A stretch of DNA of 25,805 bases, taken from positions 1 through 25,805 of the forward strand of contig CAMLFP010000028.1 of assembly GCA_946479335.1 (NCBI GenBank). The letters are read 5' to 3'. Within the stretch, counting starts at the first letter, position 1; each line of letters opens with the position of its first letter. This stretch comes from an uncultured Archangium sp. (lineage in GTDB: Bacteria > Myxococcota > Myxococcia > Myxococcales > Myxococcaceae). The notes under the pieces were generated by a model that did not search any database, was not told where the DNA came from, and was given only the letters and a program-made list of their open reading frames with translations. This document shows, piece by piece, positions 1-8,299 of this stretch. The position numbers were made by a program, and so were the translations under genes.

Positions 1-241
1 GTTTGCCGGGCGGCGCGCGCTTCTGGAAGAAGAAGTCGCCGTCAGCGCCATCGACAAAGCGCTTGAGCGCCATCGGCCGGCCGCGCACGCCCACCAGCGC
101 GCCCTCGGCCACCGCGAGGAAGTAGTGCACGAGGTCCAGCTTGGTGAGGCCCGCCTGCGGGAAGTACAGCTTGCCGGGGTTCGAGACCTTCACCACCCGC
201 CCTGCGGCTTCGACTTCGATGCTCTCCGTCTTGCTCGCCAT
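1..241 (-). CDS. ligD: LigD-type DNA polymerase/primase domain (5' part of gene, runs off the window)
   Basis: Only the first ~80 codons are present; the gene continues beyond base 1. It starts at the ATG complementary to 239-241 and reads MASKTESIEVEA, then VKVSNPGKLYFP, LTKLDLVHYF, GRPMALKRFVDGA and FFFQKRAP. This series matches the N-terminal part of the archaeo-eukaryotic primase-like polymerase domain of bacterial LigD, which fills in and ligates ends with Ku in non-homologous end joining. The match to the family is from memory of its conserved blocks. I cannot tell whether this is a stand-alone polymerase domain or a multidomain LigD with ligase and phosphoesterase parts. No good Shine-Dalgarno is seen before the ATG. 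The upstream gene on the same strand is closed by a strong terminator, so this gene probably has its own promoter in the ~30 bases between. Confidence 0.75.
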   Translation of the reverse strand, partial: MASKTESIEVEAAGRVVKVSNPGKLYFPQAGLTKLDLVHYFLAVAEGALVGVRGRPMALKRFVDGADGDFFFQKRAPPGK

Positions 242-270
242 GCGCGGAAACAAGCACGTCACGTCTCGCT

Positions 271-311
271 GAAAAGAAAAAGGGCGGCGCGGAACCGAAT
301 CCGCACCGCCC
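271..311 (-). terminator. Rho-independent terminator of the Cys-rich lipoprotein gene
   Basis: On the minus strand an 11-base arm (GGGCGGTGCGG, 311-301) can pair with CCGCGCCGCCC (292-282) with one mismatch across an eight-base loop. It is directly followed by the T-rich run CTTTTTCTTTTC (281-270). It lies just downstream of the stop at 339, the classic intrinsic-terminator layout. Confidence 0.8.
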
Positions 312-338
312 GTCGTGCGCGTCAGGCGCGCGCGTTTT

Positions 339-1445
339 CTAGAACGGCGTCACGCAGACGTTGGTCGTCGCGCTGCAGGTGCACTGCGCCGCGCTCCCGA
401 AGAGCGCGTAGCCGTAGCCGCAGCCGAACGGGAAATCGAAGCTCGAGTACGAGGTCAGCATGCAGGGGTCGCCGCCGACGACGCACGTGCCGAAGCCGCT
501 CGACGGGTCGCCGTCACAGCACCCACCGGGGCATGACGTCGGGTCGCCCGGCGTGCAGAACCCGGGGATACCGCCGTCGCTGCCCGACGAGCCGCCCTCG
601 CAGCGCAGCGCGCCGGGGTCGGTGTTGCAGGTCTGACCCGAGGCGCAGCTCACACACTGCGCACCAGCCACGCCGGAGCCGCACTGCTGCGGCGTGAAGT
701 CGCCGGGGTGCTTGCAGCGCTGCAGCGGGTTGATGGCGCCGTTGTCGCAGCAGCCGTCGCAGTTCGACGAGTTGCACGAGCCCGTCCCCGACGCGACGCA
801 CGCGTGGTTGGTGCAGCTCTCGCTCTGGCTGGAGTCGCAGGTGCGGCAGAAGTCGCCGGCCGCGCCGCACGCCGTGTTGGTGTCGCCCGTCTTGCACTCG
901 CCCGTCGTCGGGTCGACGCAGCCCGCGCACGCCTGGCAGGCGCCCGCGACGCAGGTGCTGCCGATGCCGCAGCTGACGCAGGCGTTGCCGCCCGAGCCGC
1001 AGCGCGCGGGGGTCGTGGAGGCGACGCAGGTGCCCGAAGACGTGGTGCACGTCGCGCAGGAGCCCGTGCCGCCGCCGGTGGTGGCCGAGCCGCCGCCCGT
1101 CGTGGCCGTGCCGCCGCCGGTGGTGCCGTCGCCGCCGCCGGTCACGCCCGTGCCGCCGCCCGAGCCGGTGGTGATGACGCAGATGCCGCCCTTCTCGGGC
1201 GTGGTCTGATCAGCCGGCGTGCACGACTGGCCCACCGCGCAGGGGATGCACGAGGCGCCGTTCTTGCCGCACGACTCGAGCGAGACGCCGTCCTGGCAGA
1301 GGCCGTTGTCGTCGCAGCAACCCGCGCAGTTCGAAGCGCTGCACCGGGTGGCCGTGTGGCCGCCGCCGCAAGCGGGCAGCGTCGTCAGAAGGAAGCCTGC
1401 CAATGCACCGGCCAGCAACGCGTGAGGGACATTCGAGGTACGCAT
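339..1445 (-). CDS. Secreted Cys-rich lipoprotein with Gly/Thr linker
   Basis: A 368-residue protein of unknown function. The start at 1445 is chosen because GGAGAG (complement of 1451-1456) lies five bases upstream and the resulting N-terminus is a lipoprotein signal peptide: MRTS, a hydrophobic core (residues ~8-24), then the lipobox LPAC. The longer frame back to 1523 would bury this signal. The mature protein has Cys blocks of the type SNCAGCCDDNG and SNCDGCCDNG, separated by a linker of GGG(T/S)(A/G)TT-like repeats (roughly residues 95-130). About 40 cysteines suggest an oxidised, disulfide-stabilised surface protein, which fits export to the outer membrane (inference). Such Cys-rich secreted lipoproteins are common in myxobacteria; no enzymatic motif is visible. 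It is divergent from the ASH/VWA lipoprotein and has its own terminator. Confidence 0.75.
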   Translation of the reverse strand: MRTSNVPHALLAGALAGFLLTTLPACGGGHTATRCSASNCAGCCDDNGLCQDGVSLESCGKNGASCIPCAVGQSCTPADQTTPEKGGICVITTGSGGGTGVTGGGDGTTGGGTATTGGGSATTGGGTGSCATCTTSSGTCVASTTPARCGSGGNACVSCGIGSTCVAGACQACAGCVDPTTGECKTGDTNTACGAAGDFCRTCDSSQSESCTNHACVASGTGSCNSSNCDGCCDNGAINPLQRCKHPGDFTPQQCGSGVAGAQCVSCASGQTCNTDPGALRCEGGSSGSDGGIPGFCTPGDPTSCPGGCCDGDPSSGFGTCVVGGDPCMLTSYSSFDFPFGCGYGYALFGSAAQCTCSATTNVCVTPF

Positions 1446-1663
1446 GAGTGCTCTCCGAGGGCGCGGCCTGATCAGCCACCGCGCGTGGAACCGCACCGTG
1501 TACAACCTGCTCCAAAGGCACACAAGCCCACGGGCCCGCCATTCTCAGTTTCTAAGAGCGAATCCGAGTAGGGGGCCGTAGGCCGGTGTCGGGGGGTTGA
1601 TCTCCCGCCCCTACCACGCCGAGTATGCGCCCCCTTCACGCACAGCTTTGGAGTGTCTCTCTC
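1446..1663. promoter_or_regulatory. Divergent intergenic region between two lipoprotein genes
   Basis: 218 bases separating two start codons facing away from each other. Each gene has a clear Shine-Dalgarno: GGAGAG (1451-1456, minus) and GGAG (1650-1653, plus, ten bases before the ATG at 1664). Both promoters must lie here or close by, but I could not pick convincing -10/-35 boxes. No coding sequence is supported in the interval. Confidence 0.5.
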
Positions 1664-4600
1664 ATGCGACAGCCTTTTCCCCTCGCACGCGCCCTCTTTG
1701 TCCTCACCGCGGTCTCCGTCGCCGGCTGCCGCTGCGACAAGGGCACGCTCGGCACCAACTACGGCGAAGTGTCCATCATCTGGCGCGACGCCGAGGGCAA
1801 CCGCATCACCAGCCGCGACGCCACGTTGGACTTTGGCGTCGGCCTGGTGGGCGATGAGAAGACCGTGCTGGCCAACGCGTCGCCGGCGGTGCTGACGGTG
1901 AAGAACGTCGGCTCCAACCGGCTGACCATCACCAGCCTCGACGTGACCGAGGGCGACGAGACGGCGTTCGGCCCGGCGATGCCCATCACCGGCACCGCCA
2001 CCAGCCAGTTCGAGGCGGAGTTCGAGAAGCTGGAGCTCGACTCCACCGACCAGCACGAGTTCAAGCTGGCGTTCACCCCCAAGGTGACCCGCGCCAACTT
2101 CATGACGAAGCTGAGCCTCAAAACCGAGGGGACGCGCGCGGAAGACTCCGAGGCCGTCATCACCCTGCTGGGCAAGGCCGACCTGAGCGCGTGTGACCTC
2201 CCCACCGTCATCGACTTCGGCAAGACGGCCATCGGTGAGTCGCTGACCTTCACCATCCCCATGCACAACCCGACGCACGTCGAGGCGACGGGCAACGCCG
2301 GCGACATCACCGGCACCGACCTCGCGAACTTCGGCTACGTGGCGCCGTCGGCCGCCGGCCCGGTGGTGGTGCCGGCCGAGAGCACCACCGACATCGTCAT
2401 CCGCTTCAGCCCGACGGAGCACCGCACCTACGAGGCGCAGGTGGTGATGCACGGCGCGGGCGAGTGCCAGGACCAGACCATCATCTTGAAGGGCGAGGGC
2501 AGCGACGAGACCCTGACGTGGACGCCTGACACCATCGACTACGGCCTCGTGAACCCCGGCGAGGAGGTCATCCGCGAGGTGACGTTCACCAACCCCGCCT
2601 CGGTGCCGGTGACGCTGACCGGCGTGACCTCGTCGAACCCCGCCGACTTCTACGTGGTGCCCGCGACCGCTGGCGCGCCCACCGACACCTTCGTGGTGCC
2701 CGGCGGCTCCGCGCCCACCGCGATGAAGATTGCCTGCAACCCGTCGGCGCTCGGCGTGCGCCTCGGGGTGATTCAGTTCCAGACCGGCCTCACGCAGACG
2801 CCCGCCGGCACCATCACCCTGCGCTGCACGGGCGGTGGCCCGCGCATCAAGGTGACGCCGCGGCCCACGCTGGCCTTCGGGCAGGTGCCGTACACCACCG
2901 GCTCCTCGACGCAGGTCTCGGTGCAGCGCCGCGTGAACGTACAGAACGTCGGCGTGCGCGCGTACTACCCCGACGGCGGCGTCGACCCCGCGGGCAACCT
3001 GTACCTCGGCATCGACCAGGGCCCGCCGCTCTTCGAAATCGTCGGCGCCAACGCCGCGGAGTTCTCGGCCGGCTTCGCCTCGGGCGCGCCCTACGACCCG
3101 GTCAACGGCCTCGCCGCCGTGCCCGGCACCTTCGTCGACATCGGCGTCACGCTGACGCCCACCTCGGCGGGCAGCAAGAGCGCGACGCTCATCGTGCACT
3201 CCAACGACAGCCAGGAGCCCGACATCAACGTGGCCCTCACCGCTGACGTGCAGCCGCAGCCGCCGTGCAACTTCACGGTGGTGCCGTCGGTGGCCAACGG
3301 CCTCAACTTCGGCCTCGTGGCGTCGGGCGAGACGAAGGACCTCGCGATGACGGTGACCAACACCGCGGCCACCACCTCGCCGACGGAGGTCTGTTACTTC
3401 TCCGGCTTCGAGCTCGCGGCGGGCACCGACCTCGCGTACAGCCTGGTGAGCGTCAACGGCTCCACCACGCCGCCCGCGACGGTGACGCTCAACCCGCAGC
3501 AGACCTTCGAAATCGTGGTGCGCGTGGCGCCCACCGGGCCGCAGCCGTCGATGCTGACCGCGCTCGATGGGCAGATGGTGTTCAACACCACCTCGGCGGC
3601 GCAGACCCGCGTGCAGATGCCGCTGCACACGCTGCGCGGCCCCGCGTGCCTGACCGTCGCGCCCGACCCGATGGACTTCGGCACCGTGCACCTCGACTGC
3701 TACTCGCCGACGCGCACCTTCAACATCTACAACACGTGCGGCTCCGCGGTGACGCTGCAGCAGGTGTCGCTGCAGGCCCCCAGCCACGTCGCGCAGGGCA
3801 CCGGGAGCTGCACCACCGCGGGCGGCTGCGATGAGTTCCACCTCGTCAGCTCGCCGTCGGTGCCGATGACCATCGCGGCTGGCAACTCGGCGCCGGTGAC
3901 GTTCCAGGCGAAGTACAGCCCGTACGACGTGGGCTCCGACTCGGGCGCCATCGCCATCACCGTGCTGCAGAGCGGCCAGACCGTGACCTACCTCGTGGGC
4001 CTCGTGGGCGCGGGCAGCACCGACGGCACGCAGGTCGACACGTATACGCAGAGCAACCAGCCGATGGCCGACGTGCTGCTGGTCGTCGACAACTCCTGCT
4101 CGATGCAAGACAAGCAGTCGCTGCTGGCCAGCAACTTCTCGTCGTTCATCAACTACGCGCAGTCGGCCAACGTCGACTACCGCATCGGCGTGGTGACCAC
4201 GACCGTCGACGAGGCGTGCCCGCCCGGCATCCCCTTCGGCTGCCCCAGCTCCTCGGGTGACAACGGCGCCAACGGCCACCTGTGGGTCGACGGGCCCACG
4301 CAGCTCAAGTGGGTGACGCCGCAGACGCCCGCCGTGGCGCAGGTCTTCGGCCGCATGGTGAACGTCGGCACCGACAGCCCCACCAACGAGCTGCCGCTGG
4401 CCGCTGCCGCCGCCGCGCTGACGCCGCCGGTCATCTCCAACGAGAACGCCGGCTTCCTGCGCGACGAGGCGAACCTCGCGGTGGTGGTGGTGACCGACGC
4501 GTCTGACCAGTCGCCGCAGCCGGTCAGCTACTACGAAGACCTGCTGCTCAACGTGAAGGGCTACCAGCGCCTCTCGTACTTCACCTTCAGCGCCATCTCG

Positions 4601-4972
4601 CCGCGCAACGGCATGGGCGGCACCAGCAGCTGCGCGTACGACGAGAGCGGCGCCGATTCGTCGCGCTACGACCCCATCACCAGCGCGACCTCCGGCGTGA
4701 CCGCGGAGATCTGCAACAACAACTGGGCGGCGACGCTGCAGAACCTCGGGCAGACGGCCTTCGGTCAGCGCACGCAGTTCTACCTGCAGAACCAGCCGGC
4801 GAACCCGACCTCCGTGGTGGTGCGCGTCAACGGCATGGTGGTGCCGACCTGCCCGGCGACGCCCACCTGCTACACGTACAACTCGACGACCAACTCGGTG
4901 ACGTTCAACACCGCGCCGCAGTCGGGCCAGACGCTCGAGTTCCAGTACCAGCAGTTCTGCTACGGGCCGTAA
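1664..4972 (+). CDS. Lipoprotein with repeated ASH-like (choice-of-anchor D) domains and a VWA domain
   Basis: A 1102-residue secreted lipoprotein. The start at 1664 rather than the in-frame ATG at 1625 is supported by GGAG at 1650-1653 and by the compact signal peptide MRQPFPLARALF ending in the lipobox VAGC. Six Ig-like segments begin with a (D/N/A)(F/Y)G(x)V-type strand at about residues 55, 182, 289, 402, 545 and 668, typical of the ASH/Hydin-like fold annotated as choice-of-anchor D. A von Willebrand A domain follows from about residue 800; DNSCSM (~807-812) is a full MIDAS DxSxS motif, and VVVVTDASDQ (~940) supplies the later Asp strand. The last ~70 residues form another beta-rich segment with two Cys pairs. 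By family analogy it should be a metal-dependent adhesin or surface-binding protein (inference). It is followed by a strong terminator, so it is probably monocistronic. Confidence 0.85.
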   Translation: MRQPFPLARALFVLTAVSVAGCRCDKGTLGTNYGEVSIIWRDAEGNRITSRDATLDFGVGLVGDEKTVLANASPAVLTVKNVGSNRLTITSLDVTEGDETAFGPAMPITGTATSQFEAEFEKLELDSTDQHEFKLAFTPKVTRANFMTKLSLKTEGTRAEDSEAVITLLGKADLSACDLPTVIDFGKTAIGESLTFTIPMHNPTHVEATGNAGDITGTDLANFGYVAPSAAGPVVVPAESTTDIVIRFSPTEHRTYEAQVVMHGAGECQDQTIILKGEGSDETLTWTPDTIDYGLVNPGEEVIREVTFTNPASVPVTLTGVTSSNPADFYVVPATAGAPTDTFVVPGGSAPTAMKIACNPSALGVRLGVIQFQTGLTQTPAGTITLRCTGGGPRIKVTPRPTLAFGQVPYTTGSSTQVSVQRRVNVQNVGVRAYYPDGGVDPAGNLYLGIDQGPPLFEIVGANAAEFSAGFASGAPYDPVNGLAAVPGTFVDIGVTLTPTSAGSKSATLIVHSNDSQEPDINVALTADVQPQPPCNFTVVPSVANGLNFGLVASGETKDLAMTVTNTAATTSPTEVCYFSGFELAAGTDLAYSLVSVNGSTTPPATVTLNPQQTFEIVVRVAPTGPQPSMLTALDGQMVFNTTSAAQTRVQMPLHTLRGPACLTVAPDPMDFGTVHLDCYSPTRTFNIYNTCGSAVTLQQVSLQAPSHVAQGTGSCTTAGGCDEFHLVSSPSVPMTIAAGNSAPVTFQAKYSPYDVGSDSGAIAITVLQSGQTVTYLVGLVGAGSTDGTQVDTYTQSNQPMADVLLVVDNSCSMQDKQSLLASNFSSFINYAQSANVDYRIGVVTTTVDEACPPGIPFGCPSSSGDNGANGHLWVDGPTQLKWVTPQTPAVAQVFGRMVNVGTDSPTNELPLAAAAAALTPPVISNENAGFLRDEANLAVVVVTDASDQSPQPVSYYEDLLLNVKGYQRLSYFTFSAISPRNGMGGTSSCAYDESGADSSRYDPITSATSGVTAEICNNNWAATLQNLGQTAFGQRTQFYLQNQPANPTSVVVRVNGMVVPTCPATPTCYTYNSTTNSVTFNTAPQSGQTLEFQYQQFCYGP

Positions 4973-5000
4973 GTCGAGGCCTGGGAGCGCGAAAGACAAC

Positions 5001-5031
5001 GCCCGGTCACCTCGCGGTGGCCGGGCTTTTT
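5001..5031 (+). terminator. Rho-independent terminator of the ASH/VWA lipoprotein gene
   Basis: Eleven-pair stem GCCCGGTCACC / GGTGGCCGGGC (one G-U pair) with the loop TCGC, followed by TTTTT. It lies 28 bases after the stop codon at 4972 and between convergent genes. Confidence 0.85.
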
Positions 5032-5053
5032 CGTGCGAGTCCGGCGCTGACGG

Positions 5054-6229
5054 TCACTCCTTGGGGAGCGCGCGCAAGATGGCCTTGCCGTCCTTGATGA
5101 CCACCTTGAACTCGACGCTCTTCGCGTTGTGCTGCTTCATCAGCTCCGGCACCTGCTTCTTGAGCGATGAGGCCACCGAGTCGAGCGTGATGGCGCGCGT
5201 GTCTTCACCGGTGCGCTTCTTGGCCATCACGTACGCGTCGTAGATGGCCTTGATCTTCTGATCCGACAGCCCGCCGTCGCCCCCGGTCGGAGCGCGCGGC
5301 GCGGCGACGGCAGGGCGCGGGGTCGCGGGCAGCGGGCCCGAGGGCATCTTCGGCGTGACCGCGGGGAGCGCGCCGGTGACCTTCGGAGGCCCTGCCGGTG
5401 CGACGGGGGCCGCCCCCTTTGGAACGGCGGGCCCCGCGCCGGCGACCTTTGGCGCCCCCGCGGGCGTGACGGCCGGGAAGGCGCCGGTGATCTTCGGAGG
5501 CCCCGCAGGGGTGACGGCGGGGAACGACCCGGAGGTGATTTTTGGAGGCCCCGCCGGAGTGACGGCCGGGAACGACCCGGAGGTGATCTTCGGCGGCGCC
5601 ACCGGCGCTGCGGCTTGCGCGAACGGGTTGGTGATGGGCTTGAGGCCGGCCACGGCGGCCGCGGGCTTGACGCCTCCCGAGGGCGTCACCGGAGGCACGG
5701 CCGGCATGATGGCGGGCGCCACGCCGGTCAGCGGCTTCACCGGGGGAATGGCGGGCGTCGCCGGCCTCGCGGCCACCGCCTCGACGGCTTTCTCGGCGGC
5801 GGCGATGACCGACGAGAGGTCGTCTTCACCGGAGTCGAGGTCGGAGAGGTCGAGATCTTCATCGACGTCGAAGTCGGCGGTGCTCTTCTTCTGCCCGGGG
5901 TCCTTCTGGTGGCGCTTGAGGCGCGCGAGGTCGCGCTTGTAGGTGCCGTTCTCGATTTCCTTGAGGGTGCGCTCCCAGAGGCGCTCGTAGGTCAGCAGCT
6001 TCTGGCCGATGCTCTCGAGGCGGAACTTCACCGCCGTCTGGCGCACCGAGCTGCCCTTCATCTTCAGGTACTGCTTCTTGAAGGCGTCGTGGCGCTTGAG
6101 CGGCGGCAGGCGCTCGTTGCCCTGGAAGTACTGGTCGTACGCAGCGCGGAGCTCCGCGAGGTCGCCCTCGAGCTCCGACAGGTGCTGCATCTGCTCTTCG
6201 GAGCCTTTGACTTCAGCGCGTACGGGCAC
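5054..6229 (-). CDS. Hypothetical protein: N-terminal helical domain, acidic stretch, Pro/Ala/Thr-rich repeats, conserved-looking C-terminus
   Basis: 391 residues; family not recognised. The reading starts at GTG 6229, 22 bases after the lgt stop; an in-frame ATG lies 13 codons later and cannot be excluded. Residues ~15-110 look alpha-helical and charged (KRHDAFKKQYLKMKG, TYERLWERTLKEIE). Residues ~119-140 are a run of Asp/Glu/Ser/Leu (DLDLSDLDSGEDDLSS). Residues ~155-320 are a low-complexity Pro/Ala/Gly/Thr linker containing 16-residue repeats of PPKITSGSFPAVTPAG. The last ~65 residues return to folded-looking sequence (DQKIKAIYDAYVMAKKRTGE ... EFKVVIKDGKAILRALPKE). There is no signal peptide or membrane segment, so it is probably cytoplasmic. 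The close spacing suggests co-transcription with lgt, but nothing in the sequence links the two functions. Confidence 0.7.
   Translation of the reverse strand: MPVRAEVKGSEEQMQHLSELEGDLAELRAAYDQYFQGNERLPPLKRHDAFKKQYLKMKGSSVRQTAVKFRLESIGQKLLTYERLWERTLKEIENGTYKRDLARLKRHQKDPGQKKSTADFDVDEDLDLSDLDSGEDDLSSVIAAAEKAVEAVAARPATPAIPPVKPLTGVAPAIMPAVPPVTPSGGVKPAAAVAGLKPITNPFAQAAAPVAPPKITSGSFPAVTPAGPPKITSGSFPAVTPAGPPKITGAFPAVTPAGAPKVAGAGPAVPKGAAPVAPAGPPKVTGALPAVTPKMPSGPLPATPRPAVAAPRAPTGGDGGLSDQKIKAIYDAYVMAKKRTGEDTRAITLDSVASSLKKQVPELMKQHNAKSVEFKVVIKDGKAILRALPKE
5487..5582 (-). repeat. Tandem 48-base repeat within the Pro/Ala-rich gene
   Basis: Two adjacent 48-base units (5487-5534 and 5535-5582) differ at about five positions. 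Degenerate copies continue on both sides (about 5375-5486 and after 5583). Each unit encodes PPKITSGSFPAVTPAG. The length is a multiple of three, so copy-number change keeps the frame. Confidence 0.8.
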
Positions 6230-6251
6230 GGCGCCGCACTCTACTTTTCCC

Positions 6252-7511
6252 TCAGGCCGCCGTCAGCGCCGACACATCGATGGCCGGCCGGGCATTGACA
6301 GCGCGCAGGTTCTTCACCAGCAGCCAGGCCCCGAAGCTGAACATCACCAGCGAGATGAACTGGCTGGTGGAGATGTTGTACCAGGCCCCGCTGGGGATGC
6401 TCTCGATGAGCCCGTGGATGGTGCCGCGCTCCAGGTCGCCGCGGAAGAGCTCCACCGAGCTGCGCAGCACCGCGTAGCACATCAACCAGATGGCGAAGAT
6501 CTGCCCGTGGAAGCGGCGCCAGCGGCGCGCCGTCATCAGCGTCGCGAACAGCACCATCTGCCCCAGCGACTCGTAGAGCTGCGTGGGGTGCACCGGCAGC
6601 GTGTGGCCATGCGAGGCCGCCCAGTCGGAGATGCGCACCGCGCCGTCGACCGCGTTGGGGAAGACCTCGCCCGTCTTCTCGATGACCCAGCGCGTCTCGT
6701 TGACCCGGTCGGCCATCGAGGAGAACGCGAGGCTCGGCGTGCCGCCCGCGTTGCCGAAGAGGTCCTGCACGTTCTGCCCGGGGAACTCCACGGCGAAGGG
6801 CGCCTTGTCGTGCGTGGTGATGTCGCCCCAGCAGCAGCCCGCCGAGAAGCAGCCCAGGCGCCCGAAGGCCTGGCCCAGCGACACCGTGGGGATGCAGAGG
6901 TCGGCCAGCCGCATGAACTCGATGCCGCGCGACTTCGCGAACCAGAACGAGAGCGCCGTCGCGCCGATGAGACCGCCGTAGAAGACGAGGCCACCACCGA
7001 GGCTGAACATCGACATCGGGTCGGCCGCGTACTGCTTCCAGTTCACGAGCACGAAGAGGATGCGCGAGCCCGCGATGCCGCCCACGAAGGCGTAGAAGGC
7101 GAGGTCGAAGATCTGATCTCTCCGCTCGAGGCCCAGCTTACCCGGCCACTCGCGCACCGCCAGCATCGAGGCCACGGTCACCGCGGTGATGAAGCCCAGG
7201 CCAATCATGATGCCGTAGGTGTGGAGCGGCAGGCCTTCGCCCTTGCCGTGCCAGCCGAGAATCGGCACCTCGGGGAGCGCGTAGTACATGCCGCCGATGG
7301 CCAGCGCGACGCCGAACACGCCGAAGGTGATGGCGCGCGTCTGACGGTCGCTCTTGCTGGGCTCGGTGGGCTTGCCGTTCTTGTCGAGCGGCCCGGCGGC
7401 GGTGTTCCACCCGTTGCGCACCGCGTACACCACGAGGCCGATGCACAGGAGGTACAGCGCGATGTGACCCGCGCCCGAAGTGAAGACGAATCGGTAGAGG
7501 ACCGGCAGCAT
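6252..7511 (-). CDS. lgt: Prolipoprotein diacylglyceryl transferase (Lgt), Cys-variant signature
   Basis: Lgt transfers diacylglycerol from phosphatidylglycerol to the lipobox Cys of prolipoproteins in the inner membrane. At 419 residues this one is longer than the usual ~260-300, with an extra membrane segment and a charged loop (residues ~40-60) at the N-terminus. Lgt landmarks in order: HTYG (97-100), GGLVFYGG (173-180), GRLGCFSAGCCWG (217-229), HPTQLYES (308-315) and RSSVELFRGD (350-359), with several hydrophobic helices. The signature normally reads GRxGNFxNxExxG as in E. coli; here the Asn and Glu positions are Cys, a form I recall from divergent Lgt-like proteins. Activity is therefore likely but not certain. 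lspA, for the next maturation step, lies ~800 bases away, and several lipoproteins are encoded nearby. It precedes the Pro/Ala-rich gene by 22 bases and is divergent from the flavin reductase, with 26 bases between the starts. Confidence 0.85.
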   Translation of the reverse strand: MLPVLYRFVFTSGAGHIALYLLCIGLVVYAVRNGWNTAAGPLDKNGKPTEPSKSDRQTRAITFGVFGVALAIGGMYYALPEVPILGWHGKGEGLPLHTYGIMIGLGFITAVTVASMLAVREWPGKLGLERRDQIFDLAFYAFVGGIAGSRILFVLVNWKQYAADPMSMFSLGGGLVFYGGLIGATALSFWFAKSRGIEFMRLADLCIPTVSLGQAFGRLGCFSAGCCWGDITTHDKAPFAVEFPGQNVQDLFGNAGGTPSLAFSSMADRVNETRWVIEKTGEVFPNAVDGAVRISDWAASHGHTLPVHPTQLYESLGQMVLFATLMTARRWRRFHGQIFAIWLMCYAVLRSSVELFRGDLERGTIHGLIESIPSGAWYNISTSQFISLVMFSFGAWLLVKNLRAVNARPAIDVSALTAA

Positions 7512-7522
7512 GTGAGCGCTCG

Positions 7523-7528
7523 TAACAT
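7523..7528 (+). promoter_or_regulatory. Putative -10 box (TAACAT) of the flavin reductase gene, leaderless type
   Basis: TAACAT fits TANNNT and ends nine bases before the ATG at 7538; no Shine-Dalgarno is present. Transcription would start at or next to the start codon. It is one of six such boxes in the window. Confidence 0.4.
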
Positions 7529-7537
7529 CATTGCGTT

Positions 7538-8290
7538 ATGTGCGCGCACACCATGACGCGGCCGCCCCCTCCCCAGACGTTCAAGGCCACGCTGGTCTCT
7601 TCGCGAGACCTTACGCCCCGCGTGAAGGAGCTCGTCTTCGAGCGCACCGACGGGCCCTTCACCTTCCAGAGCGGCCAGTGGGCCAGCCTCGTGTTGCCGC
7701 TGGAAGACGAGAAGGGCCGGCCACTGCGGCGCAGCTACTCCATCGCCTCGGTGCCGCGCGCGGAGGCGTCGCGCTTCGAGTTGGTGGTGACGAAGGTCGA
7801 CGGCGGCGTGGGGAGCACGTGGCTCCACGCGGCGAAGGTCGGCACCGAGCTCGAAGTGAAGGCGCCGCAGGGCCTCTTCTTGCGGCCGCTCGACGTGGGG
7901 CCCTCGCTCTTCATCGCCACCGGCACCGGCGTCGCGCCCTTCCGCGGCATGCTGCACGACGCGCTGCAGAGCGGCCGCACCGACCCGTTGTGGATCCTCT
8001 TCGGCGTGCGCTCCCTGGCCGACGCCATGTACCGCGAGGAGTTCGAGGCGCTCGCGCGCGCGCACCCGCACGTGCGCTTCGAGCTGACGCTGTCGCGCCC
8101 CGACGCGGCGTGGGCCGGCCGCACCGGCTACGTGCAGACGCACGCGCTGGAGCTGTGGAAGCAGCTCGCCGCGCACGGGCCGCCGCACGCGTACATCTGC
8201 GGCGTGAAGAAGATGCTGCTCGAGGTGCGGGAGGTGCTGAAGCAGCACGGCGTCGAGCGGCAGCAGCTCCACCTCGAGAGCTACGACTGA
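7538..8290 (+). CDS. FAD/NAD(P)-binding oxidoreductase, ferredoxin-NADP+ reductase family
   Basis: A 250-residue soluble flavoprotein reductase. An FAD-binding beta-barrel (residues ~12-115) carries RRSYSIAS (64-71), the RxYS motif that binds the FAD phosphate/isoalloxazine. The nucleotide-binding half has GTGVAPFRG (129-137) and the C-terminal YICGVKKM (219-226), the CG motif near the nicotinamide. There is no 2Fe-2S Cys cluster, so it resembles simple ferredoxin/flavodoxin reductases rather than phthalate-dioxygenase-type reductases. The protein partner cannot be told from context. ATG 7538 is used because a TANNNT box lies nine bases upstream; the in-frame ATG at 7553 is an alternative. 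It converges on lspA with only nine bases between the stops, leaving no room for a separate terminator. Confidence 0.85.
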   Translation: MCAHTMTRPPPPQTFKATLVSSRDLTPRVKELVFERTDGPFTFQSGQWASLVLPLEDEKGRPLRRSYSIASVPRAEASRFELVVTKVDGGVGSTWLHAAKVGTELEVKAPQGLFLRPLDVGPSLFIATGTGVAPFRGMLHDALQSGRTDPLWILFGVRSLADAMYREEFEALARAHPHVRFELTLSRPDAAWAGRTGYVQTHALELWKQLAAHGPPHAYICGVKKMLLEVREVLKQHGVERQQLHLESYD

Positions 8291-8299
8291 AGTGGCGCG

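Noticed and set aside
1472..4999. Long minus-strand open frame (1175 codons) opposite the ASH/VWA gene
   Set aside because: Composition is Arg/His/Val/Gly-rich with no motif; it is the GC-driven antisense shadow of a well-supported gene with signal peptide, domains and terminator.
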